64,000 nt of DNA from Casuarius casuarius. Its lineage: Eukaryota; Chordata; Aves; Casuariiformes; Casuariidae. Numbering within the stretch: the stretch's first letter is position 1; each line of letters begins with the position of its first letter. A program made the position numbers and the translations under genes. This document shows, one piece after another, positions 49,401 through 61,549 of the stretch. The notes under the pieces were generated by a model. It worked only from the letters and a program-made list of their open reading frames with translations, was not told where the DNA came from and ran no database searches. The stretch is taken from assembly GCA_003342895.1 (NCBI GenBank), contig PTFA01000032.1:6230070-6294069 (forward strand), in the 5' to 3' direction.

Positions 49401-49500
49401 AAAGATTAGAGCTCTATAAAAGTAGCTGTGATCTTTAAAATGACAAAATGGCTCTCTCAATGGTAAAGCAAAAAATACTAACAACTCCAGAGAAATCTGA

Positions 49501-49522
49501 TTTTTTTTTTTTTTTAAAAAAA
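49501..49522. repeat. T15A7 run
   Basis: Fifteen T followed by seven A, just upstream of the third CR1 remnant. Confidence 0.95.
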
Positions 49523-49689
49523 GCTCTTTAAGTCTCTCACATGTATGTTATGTATCAAGACGTAAGGAAAAACTAATAAAAATTTTAAAGGAGCGATAGC
49601 AAAAAGAGAGAAATGAAAACAAATATGAAGAGATTTTTCTCATCACCTGCAAGAGAGTGGAAATCAGTCAGGGAGAAAGTTAGAATACA

Positions 49690-50560
49690 ATGGCACAGGA
49701 AATGAAAATGAAGAAGCTAGTGAAGGCTTTCCTTCACTCCCACCTCCCCCCATCCTTTTTAAATGAGGTATTGACTGACTTCTTCAAACTGAATCTTGAA
49801 AAGGGAGACAAAGTTAACTACAGGTCAGCCTGTGTCAGGGTCACTAAGGCCAGTGGAGGAAATTACCTAAGGAAACTAAAATCTAGGACATATCCAGGAC
49901 CAGGAGGAAATGATGCTAGATGTTAAAAGACATCTGGAAGGAAATCTTTGATTTATTGTCGTAATTTAAGTGAGTTCTTAGAAAACAAGCAAACACAATA
50001 TAAAACACAAGAGGGAGAAACTAAGCCTTTAAACCATTGCCCTGCAACCTTGTGCCGGTAGGATCCAGTACAAGATATACTCGGAGCTTTTTCCCACTTG
50101 CCACTAAGGTGAGGCTGAAGGCAGAAAAACACAGCCGTAAGAGCAGGAAAGGCTTCCTCGCTAAACTCCTAAACTTTTGAACAGGTTGTGGTGCACGGTG
50201 AAGGGGCATGGTTACTGTGGTGTTTTGGACAGCCCATGATAAAGTGCCACATGACAGTCTGCTACTGAAGCTAAAAGCAGCAGGAGCTCAGAACAGAAGA
50301 GGGGAGAAGATAAAAACACAGCTGAGAAACAATGTCACGCTGCAGAGAAGTGCTGAGTGGGGCCCCCGCAGGGACCGTTGCGTGGACCTTTAAGGATTTC
50401 ATGTTCGCATGATTAACTAAGATGAAGAGGCCAGCTGCAAACTTTAATTTCCTGATGACACAAAGGGCCATGAACAATATATATATAGGGTCTGAATTTG
50501 TAATGGCAGTAGGCTAATACATAGCAAAAGCTATTCAACGTAGACAAAAAAAAAAATACT
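49690..50560 (+). mobile_element. CR1-type non-LTR retrotransposon, decayed pol fragment (copy 3)
   Basis: Two collinear blocks of the reverse transcriptase are visible. The first, 49850-49990, reads NYLRKLKSRTYPGPGGND, corresponding to the YLxKLK..KAPGPDGIHPR motif, followed by a degenerate LIYCRNLSEFLEN. The second, 50205-50400, reads WTAHDKVPHDSLLLKLKAAG and then IKTQLRNNVTLQRS, corresponding to the KAFDKVPH...LLxKLK motif and the strand after it, then a PRRD remnant of PQGS. Further right, GATGACACAAAGGGCCATGAACAATATAT at 50454-50482 fits the FADDTK catalytic region shifted out of frame. The stretch at 50000-50200 is divergent or inserted. The 3' tail was not found. Stops and frameshifts show that it is inactive. 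Confidence 0.8.
50208..50393 (+). pseudogene. CR1 reverse transcriptase fragment around AFDKVPH (broken)
   Basis: A 61-codon open frame contains AHDKVPHDSLLLKLKAAGA, with the usual AFDKVPH changed to AHDKVPH. This is followed by a degenerate WIxNWL region (KIKTQLRNNV). It is an internal piece of the palm domain. The Met is not a true start, and the frame stops before the PQGS and YADD motifs. Confidence 0.75.
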
Positions 50561-50564
50561 CTTT

Positions 50565-53500
50565 AAGTTTATTGGTGCTTCAGAACCAGTGTGGTTGTTT
50601 CCCAGATAATTTTACTTGTGGACAATCTTGGGGCAGAGCAGGAGGGGAAGAAACAATGAAAACTAAGGACAGAATGCAATTACCAACAAATCTTTTGTTA
50701 CTATCAATCTCCAGAAATGATTAAAAATTATAAGTATTTCTTGAAACTGATCAGGAAAAGACGCTCATAATTAAAAAGTTGGGGCCACTATCAGACTATC
50801 TCCCTGTTTCTATTCGTTGAATGAAGAAGTTGGATGAATGATTACATCTAGCAGCTTTACATAAAGCACATGCCTAAAAAGATACTGGGACAGATACTGG
50901 CTTCTGCTATGACTCCTAAGCCCTACTCTGATGGTTCAAAGATGCTGTAATTATGGGTTAGACATCTCTTTGGAGCTACAGTCTCCAGAGAGTACAGTAG
51001 GTCCTATGTCACTTAACCCAATAAATCAGAACTGGCATACAGGAATAGAAAACCTTGTTCTTTTATGAAAAAAACAGGTCTCAAAGTACCCATATAATAT
51101 ACCATCAATGTCAAGCACTGTTTCCCTTCTAGATCCTCCTCCAAATTCAGTTAGCATTCATATTGCAAGGTTTGTTATAGTAACTTCATATGCAAAGTCC
51201 AAGTTTAGAGAGTCTGCTAAGAAAACCGGTTGTGGCTTTATTGGTAAAGGCTACATCTCTTGTGTATTTTCTGCATTTCACTACATGGACTTCTTTAAAA
51301 CCCCAAGGAAAAAGCAAACTCCACCTTTTTTTACATAACTAACCTCAGTCAATTTAATATCATGTGGGAGGTGACAAGAAACAACTAACCTATTTTGAGA
51401 AAACACAGGAATTTACAGGAGCGACATAACCCATGGAGCAGTAATTTAAAACAGTCCTTCTAATGCACTTCACCTACCCAGAGATAAGCACTATGTAATC
51501 TTTCAAGCTATACAAGGGTCTTGCTTGATGTATATGGGTTGAAGAGCCAGATTAAAAGCATCTCAAAAAAATTCAAACCAGAGATATAAATATTCCTACT
51601 ATAGTTACTAATACATGAATAACAAACTCTTGGCTGGAAATCTTTACAGGAAAAATGTTGGTTGATAAAAGGCAAACATTTTTGCAGACATCTGTTGATT
51701 TCAGTGAAATGTTAATTGAAAGAAATAACTGAAGCATTCCATTCAGCTTTTTCAGAATGTTATATTTCAATTTTCATCATCAAGGCACGTTTTCCCCCAT
51801 TTGAAAATTTTCTCTAACAAAATTGCCCAAATCAAAATTGCATATCTCCGTTAAGTCAATTTATGAAATGTTATTTTATAAGAAATTTTAGATCTTTTCA
51901 TTTTCATTGTATATCAGAACATAAACAATGTACAGTTGCCCATTTCTTCCATTAAATGAGGAGTTCTGGTTCTCAGATACGCCTAGCAGTGAGTGCAGGG
52001 TTTCAGCTCTCATCAGCTGCATTCCCTGACCATCCCAGAGCTCCTGAAGATTGAGTGTAGGTTCCCTGCATATGAATACAGTCTGCTTTCCTCTGCAAAG
52101 AAGGTTGCTTAGAGACTAAAGTATCCAAACAAGCTGGAAATGTAGTGGTTATTAAACCAGCAGCAATCTACAATAGAGAGCGGATACCTGTCAAATATTT
52201 CTTGAACAGTCCTTGAAAACATTCATCAGGTCCTTTCTGAAATTAGGTGATGGGTGGGTGCAGTAAATGAGAGACAGAAGCTCATCGTATATTGAAGCCC
52301 AGCATAACATTTTAATTGCCACTTAAATCACACTTAACCAAGTGCTGGGATTTGGGGCAGCGATCTTAGACTCTTAACCTATCCTCCTGACCAAATTATA
52401 AGATGAAAAACAAGAGCTCTCAGATATTTCCCTGGAAAGTATTAAGGATAAATAAAAGGTACCAAGAAGGGGAAAAATGTTATCTTTCTATCACAGGTTA
52501 ATAATTGGCTGAAGATGTTTACCTGAGTTGTTCGTAATGATAGCCTCTGGCGCATCAATACAAGTGGAATACATGCTGTCTTGAAAGAAATACTGAAGAA
52601 AAACCTTTTATATCTCCCTTCCACCCCCCAAAAAGAGAGGCCTGATAGCAAGAGGCTGTTAAAGGAGAAGTGCCTTCCTTGAGACGTTTACGTTTGAGTT
52701 GATCAGCCTTAGTGCCCCAAGCTTGGTGCCATGAAACTCTGTGCCCATGTTATTTACATTCACATTAGAAGTGTCAAATACCCAGATACTCAGGAGTAGC
52801 TGAGCAGAGAAGGAAGAGAGTGCACTCATATACATTTTATTTTCCCTGAGCCCCTGTGTAGGGCTTTGCCACTGTGTGTTTCCTTTGTTTGGAGGGGTAT
52901 TTCCTTGCACACGGCATTCTGCCATGGCACTTTGGTGTGAAGCTCAGAAGAAAATGGCCCATCGGGTCCTAAGTTCCTATCACTATCAATACTCTGTATA
53001 TAATGGAAGTGACGGCAAGACTCCTAGAGTAACAGATGCTCCATATGTATACATAAAATTGCATCAAAGAAACTGTGCTGCTCTAGTCCTTCCTCACATC
53101 CACGGAGATTGAACTAATTGACGGGAATGAAAATAGCTGAACTGTGAATGTGAGCCAAGGAAGTGTTGGGGGTCCAAGAAAAACTGCTCTTGGCTTATGT
53201 CACTAGACAGCTTAAGTTTCAATTTTGAAAATTACTTCAGTTTTACTTAAATCATTCTGTGTGCCAAGCAGCCAATTTGGGGAACTGATGAATGACAATG
53301 TCGTCCCATCTGCACTGAATGTAATATCCATTTTATATGACCTGTAGCAAAAAGGGAGGAAAGCATTATATTCCCAGCTTCTCCCTGGCACTCTCTAGAA
53401 GACTAAATGGGGATAAGGTAGAGAATTAATAAAAGACTAATTTGCTCACATGGGAAAGGAACAAAGGAAACTATTGCCTCCTGCACTGGAGCTGTGCTGA

Positions 53501-55615
53501 GTGCATCACTGTACAGCTTTTATCTGCATGCTTTGGGACTAGCATGACCATATGAAACTAGTTTGATACTTTTATTCCCTACAAACCTTATATAACACTA
53601 AAAGCACAGCAGATGAAGTATGAGAAGGCTACTAGTGACTGCTTGAAAGACCTAATTGAACCTACGTGCATGCAAGCAGGACAGGCAGTCCAGCAGCAGG
53701 TTATCAATATACAGTCATGCCAAAGCTGCAAGAGCTCAGGCTTTGCTTGTTTAAACCGAATATGCCAGATTCTGGATTGTCCCTTCCCATCTATAAAGAC
53801 AGGGCATGAACCAGGTATTCCAATCCCAGACATTGAAAGTGAAATACAAATATCAAGGTGGCAGAGTGAATCACTTTTACTCTTATCTATGGGTTGCCTG
53901 GGCTGAGATGGTACTACCAGCCTTCCACTCAGCATTCTGACATAATTTTTTTCTTTCTATTTTTCTTTTCCCTCTTCCCAAAGACATAAAAATTTGAACA
54001 TCAAGCCACCACCTGGGAGTGTAGAAAAAGGCTTAGGCATCAGTACTTTTCATCCTGATTTCTGCATGTGGCCTCAATGCTGGTGTAGGAACACCAGAGC
54101 TTTTCTTCCGACACACCAGTGCATGCCATCTTCTTGTCCATCTTTTTTTTCTTTTTTTCCATTAAAAGAGTAAGGGTGCCAGCATTTTCTCATATGTCAG
54201 TATGACTGGTGCTTTGAGGTGCTTTGCAAATATTTTGGGTTATACCCTTGACGTTAAAATTTTAGTAGCAAAAACTTTAAAGCTTCTGTGCTGAGATTTA
54301 CAACACCATAAATTTACCCAAGGTCAAGGAAGACAAGCACCAGTTTTGGCCCAGGGACTATTGAGATGTATTCTTATTATAACTTTATTTGAGTGCAATA
54401 AGCAATCAGTGGAGAATTGCTCACTATGAAAAAGCAAACCCCACGTGTAAATCAGATGACCGCATTAAAAAGATTAAAATGTCAATGGCTGCTGAAGTCC
54501 AAAAAAGGAGTCTACAGAGACCTATAAAATTATAACTAACAGAGGAAGGTAGCCCTTAAACTTTTAACCAGATATTCTAGTGTATGAATGAACACATTAG
54601 TTAATTTTCATCACGACAATCTAATTTTGTATTGATTATTTGCTTTTATTAGTTGGCTCTCCTAAGAGATTCATAAAGTCTAAAAAGGCACTTCCCTCCT
54701 TAGAATACTCTTTTTGAGAACCAAAGATTTGCTACTAAAAAAGCAGGAGGTCATGCCGGTTTTCACATCGCGCTGACTAGCCTGGAGAGCACAGAGGGAA
54801 TTATATCTGAGGGGTAGCCTTACACAGCTAAATCTCAAGGTTCTTACTTAGGCAACTGGGAATTTTATGAGGAAGGATTGAGAGAGGACTTCAAGAATTG
54901 GCCTCTGGTGAAGAACCTTATACAACAAGAGCATTGTGCTACATGCACTGCCAAAGGCCCGCAGAGAGCTGTCTGAAACAGCAATAGACACTAGGATTTA
55001 TGGCAAGAAGCAGCAATTGCAATATCTAGTGCTAAACATTTAATCTATGGTTACAGTTTTTACTTCAGATCAGAGCTGAAGTCAGCAGAATTAAATCTTC
55101 AAGTGTATTTCAGCAGCTCTAAATCCTTCTGATACTGTTAACAGTGGCAAACTTCCAAAATGCATTCTGTTAATAAGACAGTAAAGTATAAAACCGAGTT
55201 ATCTTCTTCAAGGAGCAAAAAAATGGAAAGTAAGAAAGAGTCTTGTAAAACTGCATTTGTAGCGTCCTGGCCTTTTTGTAGCTGAATTTCTTTCCAAATT
55301 ATTTTTTTAACCTACTGTCCTTGATGAATAAGAGAAAATTCTCCTAGGAGAGAAATTCTTCCCCCAAAGCTTCAATTTTTCCTCTTATTTTTTCAGGTTA
55401 GAAGAGGTTAAGAATTCACCAATCAGCTGGTAACATGCAGTACCAATTCTCCCTAGGCTAGCAAAAGGGATTCAGCAGCTGTTACCTTCACTTTTGCACT
55501 TAACATAACTTTTTGTTCACCTGCAGCTAAAGAAGATTTATGCAGAGCACACTGGGAGGTTGTTCAACTCCCCAAGGCAACTCCATTAGCTTTCCCAGGA
55601 GCTACATTAAATGTG
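50565..55615. other. AT-rich non-coding stretch, no gene recognised
   Basis: No exon or transposon that I can name. Frames at 53613-53906 (plus, 97 codons) and 53588-53935 (minus, 115 codons) overlap on opposite strands and show no domain. A weak MIR-like phrase (TTACCCAAGGTCAAGGAAG) lies at 54315-54335, without enough context to call an element. Confidence 0.4.
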
Positions 55616-55623
55616 TATTAAAC

Positions 55624-55661
55624 CACACACACACACATACACACACACACATACGCACACA
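55624..55661. repeat. (CA)n microsatellite with TA/CG interruptions
   Basis: Runs of CA units broken by AT and GC variants (ACATAC, ACATACGC), about 38 bp in total. Confidence 0.95.
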
Positions 55662-55669
55662 AAATCCCT

Positions 55670-58600
55670 TCAGCTAATGCACTGGGTCCAGCTTTAAACC
55701 TACAAAAGTGAGGAGACACACACTAAAGGCCCAGATAACATCCTTAAGTCCCCTCTTTGTGTCTCAGAATTACAGCATATATGGCAAATGCGAGCACCCA
55801 CTGCTCTGAGGTCCCTGTGGGCACAACTAGGTGTTAGGTATTTCATTTCACTCTTTATTCTTCCCATCTTTGCTTATGTGAGTTTCGCTCAAACCCTTTT
55901 TCGGTTTACCAGTGTGGATCACCAAGGATATTTCAATTTCAAGACCTGAGGGCTGGGTTTAATAGACAGATTGAAGAAAAAAGAAAAGGATAACATCTCT
56001 CATTCATATGAACCATTAAAGCATCCATATGGCACTGAATGAAAGGAATTCCGGTACCTTGAGAGCTATGCACCTCAGTCTTTGAAAGCTATTTTATGGT
56101 CTCAATAGCAAATGGTCTAAAAAAAAAAAAGCTGTGAAAATCAATGCCCCCAATGGCATTTGCTAGAGGCCTTCTCCCTCTACAGGGCTCAGGTAGGCAG
56201 AATGCCACTGGGAACACACACAGAGAAGGAACAGCTGCGACACTGGCCCTGGTCCACCAGCACAGCAGTTCTGGTTTGCCAGCTGATGGAGAAGTCCTTG
56301 AAAAAGTCGGGTGGAATTTAACAGCAAACGCTAATCTCATCACTGCATTTTAAGCCTAGCGTGTGGAATTCCTTACTAGGTTCTGTGGGATGATTGTAAA
56401 GTTTGCCAGAATGCACATCCTACTGAATTTATTATGTTCTGCAGAGCTGGGGAATAATTCTTTGTGCATTTCTGTTTCTGAAGGATCCTACTCTGTCCAG
56501 ACCAGGAAAAGTTGTTCACAAGTGGAAGCATCACTGAGTGAGGTCATGGTCATGAGTCAGGCATACAGTGTATGAATGCCTGGCAGTGTGAGCACTGGCT
56601 GACCAGCCAGGTAAGCTTATGCGATAGGATTTTGGTAAAGGAATGGAGATGGGGATTTCTCTGAGTTCTGATTCTCTCTTTGAACAACCACAAAGATCAG
56701 TGAGAAGATGTATTTTATGCCAAAAGTAATTCTAAGTACATTTCGTTAAACTTGTAAAACTATTCAGTAAAAAATTAGGATAAGGGAGCCTGTCCAACCT
56801 TATTTCTGCTACCATGGCTGGGTACCTGAACATGATATAGTCTTCAACTACATGGCCAGGCAAAATGTTTTCTAGTGGCTCTCTCCTTCCCTTGATACCA
56901 CCCTCCTGCCAAATACTAGGTCTTCTTCCTGCAGTATGGGGATACTATATTCAAAGTGGAAGACATCGGAAACTCCTGTCAACTGAAATATGTATTTTGC
57001 TTTAACATATTGCAGAAAATGGCTTATTTATTCTAGATTAAATTTGCCCCTAATATTTCATTTGAAGCTAGCAGCTACCGTGGAAAATTTTGATCTACAA
57101 TGTTAAAATTTGACAGATTTATAAAGAACTCAACACGGAGTTTTATAAAGTGAAGTGTTAGCTATTTACCAGCCTTATAATTTTAATAGTTCTTAATAGG
57201 AATTCATTGCCTGCAGAGAAATCATCAGAATCATGACAATGTCTTATAGATCTTCAAGCCAAGCTTTTGATGGGAGCATGTTGCTATGATGGTGAGATTC
57301 AGATCATACAACAAAGCCTGTTTATCCAGATTTTAACTGAGCAATGTCACCTAGATTAGAGAATGTAGCCTTGGCCCTTGGAGGATTGCCCCAGAACAGC
57401 GAAACTTATTGCTTGCAGTATTGCCTATCAGCTGGAGCAGTGGGAGACATGGGGCATGACAAATTGTTCCAGAGGAAGGGTAAAATGGGTAGATGGTGAT
57501 GTCCATTCAGCATAAGGTTCCTGGCGGCTCTAACTTGGGTTGATGCTGCATGGATCAGGACAGGGAGCCACAGCAAACTTGCTGACACCACTTCTCTTTG
57601 CTGTGTGTACATGGATCTAGCAAATCTGCTCAGTCATTTGTTTGACCAAGCGACTGGACTTCCTGGCTTATGCCAGATTTTCATTAGAGAGGAACATACT
57701 CTAGTGTTTATTTTCCTTGGCCAGTTGGAGAGCGACCTGTAAAATTTGCAAATATTTCTGCAAACATTTTGTCTTACTCTTTTTCCATTTGACATTCAAT
57801 GAAAACTTGTCAGAACTGAGTTTTCAATAACATGCTCTTCTATAGAAGCAAAACAAGATAATAGGAGAGGATGTGGAACAGCTGGATAATTGTCTTTGCG
57901 TGATCCTATTTCTGTTCAAACAGTAAAAGATCAGTCCTGTAGAGCAACATGCATATCAAAAATAATTAAGACGGGGCTTAGGAAGGGAGAGGAGGGGAAC
58001 ACAGCAGGGGAGACCAGACACAAAAATCTGGATTTGTTTATCAAAATGTCCATTTTAGAGCAAAGATTTTAGATCTGTTATCACAGAGGCACAAGGAGCA
58101 GATTTCAACAAGAAGCTCTCGTTAACGGTTAGCAGGAGTCGCTTCAGCCTTTCTCTTCGAATCATTTTGTATTTCAGCACTCCAGTCCTGAGCTTCGTTT
58201 CTGAATAGCAGCCCTGAAGATCCTTAAATAGAACTAGGTCTGTGAGCATGGATATAATTTCTACAGCTGTGCAAACAGTAAAACAAAGATAGTATCTCTT
58301 CTGCTGCAACCCTGGCAATTGCTGAATGATAAAAAGGCAGACAATTTACAGTTGATTCAAGGTGCTTCTCCGCTCTGGAATTCCTTCTGACTTGTCAACG
58401 AGATGACAAACAAGTCCCTCACTCCTGAGGTGTCATGCACAACTTCGAGGAGCATAAATATCCAGTTGCATTCCCCCTTTCAGCAGTTTACAGTGTGACA
58501 TATTTCTGCTCACTTTAGCCACATTCGAAGCATACCATTCACTGCACCTTTCTCAGACCTATAGAAATGGTCCAGTTCTCTGGCAAGGGAAGTTCTGGGA

Positions 58601-61260
58601 AGTTCTTCCACATTCTGATGGACTTCAATTAAAAATGAGCTTTTCTAATGAATTAAATGAGTGGAAAATAATTCTGCAAACCCTGCAGTTATCCCTCTGT
58701 TTTTTATTTCCAAATGGGTTTCTGCAGGTCTGTCTCTTTTCTCTTTTTGACAGTAGTACAACTTTCTTGTGTTAATAGAGTTACTTCTCAATGCTGTCTC
58801 AACATTTTCACTGTTCTGTATGTTACCAGTTTTATACTAAAAGAACCTCAGGGCATTTGTAGGAGTTGGCAATGGGAAAAACAAAGGTTTTGGCAGTTTC
58901 ATGAGGTAGTTGAGTTTTGGCCCATAGGCAGGTCTGGTGATTTAGGACTGTTGAACAGGCACATTATCTAGACATTTCTACTACAGTTATAAGCAAGTAG
59001 TTAATAGTGCTGACATTTACACATCTGTAATAGCTGAAATCTATGTTTTAACAGCTAGAAAGAGATACTGACTTAGAGAGAGAGTCATAAAATAATGCCA
59101 GACCCACTTCCAAGGCTTTTTACTCTACATATTGCTGCCGTCTGTCTTTACAGTCGACAGCATGCAAGGTCAGTGTAAGCCATTGGTGGAGAAGCCTGTT
59201 GTGTTAACACCGTGTTTCAAATGTTCCAGCTGTGGTGATGTCTGCAGTGCTCACAGCGTTTAGTAACAGGGAGGTCATGAATTTAGGTCTTAAGATACTG
59301 ATAGGTGCAGAGAGAAATGGGTGGGAGTTGGTTGATTTTCAGGGCTGCGAAGGTGGTGCACAAGCATTGACCTACAGATTTTTTTTTACCCCTAATGCTA
59401 TGCAGCCTCTTGTCTAAAAAGCAACCAGCTGAAAGGGTGTCTCATACAATGCTATAGATTTTATCTCACACTATGCTGTAGCCTTCTAATTAAAGATTGA
59501 GCCACTAACTTACAATTAGGTAAACTCAAGTTTCTAACTAAGTTTGATTTCTCTTTGAAGAGTTATAAATAGAAATATCAGAAAGAAATCACTATTACCA
59601 AAATGTAGATAGTTTAATTCAAATCAGCATGAGGAGAATTTTTGATAGTTTGTAAATTAAGAACAGACTATAGGATCTAAATGTTTTGAAATAAAAACAA
59701 CCTATTGAAAGCACTGACTTCTATTAATCATGCTATATAATGGGCTGAATTGAGATGCTATATTTATTTCACTCCAGAGGAAAAATCTCCATAACTCAAC
59801 TGCATCTTTGCCACTCATGAATTACCAAGTCTTGCTTTGCTTGTGGGACAAATATATCTCAGTTATGTATGCTCTCTTTTCCTCTCAGTGTATCCATATA
59901 TTTTTTGATGTCAATTTTTATTTATATGCATATACCTGCTATACTCACAGTGGAGATTGTTACTTTGCAATAAGTTCAAGCAAATCAATTTAGTCTGCAA
60001 ACATAATTTATTTTCCTACTGCAGTATACTGCAGTATCATCATAGGAGATACCTTCTATATCTGTTAAAGCATGCCACATGGCAAAGATGTTAGGAGGTC
60101 TAGCATTTGATCAAGTTGACAAGGAATGTCAGGTTCCTGCTGTTACCTGAAATATCAACATGATGACACGTATTTGATGTCATTTCAATGTAGATTCTGA
60201 CATAGGCCAATTTATGGTCCAATTTATGTCTTAACTCTCATACCAAGGCCAAGCAAGCTATAAAATGTAATAAGAATTTCTTCATTCAATGTCCAGAGGA
60301 AAAACAAATCACTCAGCTACTGACACAATACTGCATCAACACTCCGGAGAAGTTCTCACAAGTGTGTGACATGCCCCAAAGCTACAGTGAACATGTGGAG
60401 TAAAAGGTATAGCACGACAACATCACATCCCTGAAACTGGAGCTCCTAAACTTTACAGCCATTGCGAGGTCAGTTTTTTATCCTTGCAGCTCTCCAATTT
60501 GTTAGGAAGAAAATCCTCTTCTTGCTTCCTCCTCTCTTCCTTTTCTTTCAGCCTTTCCTCACCACTTTTACTGTCTTACATCCTGTACCTAGTTATCTAG
60601 CAAGCCTCAGCAGATAATACCTAAACAGCATTGTGATGATTAGACACTGATCACATTGTCTTCGCGTGGACAGCAGGTTTATTAAAGGCTTCTATCTTTT
60701 CACTTTCAGATGCTCTCAAATCAGCTAGATAGAAACTTTTACCGTTGCTCTTCAGCTCTTCATAATCATGACATTAACCCTATGTCAGCTAGTAGTTAGA
60801 GGAACAGTCAGTAGGAAATAGTTGTATACAGCACATATTTTTTAATTGGATATGGGTTATGGGATGATGTGTTTTTTTCAGAAGCTGAGTTACTGCCGCT
60901 GTAAGAAGGAACAAATGGGCTTGCCCTGTAGACAACATAAAACAGGTATGAGAAAATAGGTGCATGGTCTACACTGTATACCTTCATTCCAATATTCTTC
61001 TGATTTTGTACATTTAGAGGTGGGAGTCTGAGTACTTTTGTTTTTCAGTACTGAACCAAAACAGCTGACTGGGGACTTACTTTATTTGTGAAGGTCTTTG
61101 TCCTGGTAATTTCAGGAAAGTTACTGTGCGGATAGGACTGACAGTTTAGGTGGGTAGGAAAGTGAAAGCAGGGGGAAGGCACAGTACTCTGCACTGGTCA
61201 TCCGAACATTTCTCAGCACAGAGCAAAAAGTTGCCCTTCTGAAGTTTGCCCAAATACACC
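55670..61260. other. AT-rich non-coding stretch, no gene recognised
   Basis: An A12 run lies near 56119. At 56363-56410, GTGTGGAATTCCTTACTAGG recalls the late CR1 region (TGTGGAACTCCTTGCC), but too little follows to call it. No exon, RNA gene or other transposon is seen. Confidence 0.4.
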
Positions 61261-61262
61261 AG

Positions 61263-61545
61263 AGATACATCTACACTGCAGTTACACAAAATGTCGGTGT
61301 ATTCGCATCAAATGTCAATGTACTTGCACGTACTGTGCTTTGACCTGGCCTGATGAATGGCAAGACCTTGGGCTTCCTGCAGCTGTTCTGGTCCATTTCA
61401 GAATGGTGGTGGAGCAGGGGTCAGTGGCCATGTGTAGGGGGCTGAGGGGTGGTGGGCACTGCTCAACTTCTGCTGCCCTACTATTGTGACAGCCAGAGAC
61501 AGAAGTGGTTTGGAGAGCTCTTAGACCTAGATGTATAAATTCTGC
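61263..61545. repeat. Possible short DNA-transposon remnant
   Basis: AGATACATCTACACTGCAGTT at the left resembles the CTACACTGCA-type ends of reptile hAT-like MITEs. CTAGATGTAT at 61528-61537 is nearly the inverse of ATACATCTA. The interior is GC-richer. The inverted ends share only about nine bases, so this is tentative. Confidence 0.25.
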
Positions 61546-61549
61546 CAAA

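Noticed and set aside
54230..54350. MIR-like phrase TTACCCAAGGTCAAGGAAG
   Set aside because: It is a single short phrase, and the conserved core on either side is missing.
56363..56420. GTGTGGAATTCCTT, similar to the late CR1 pol region
   Set aside because: The similarity ends after about 15 bases, and no CR1 tail is found to the right.
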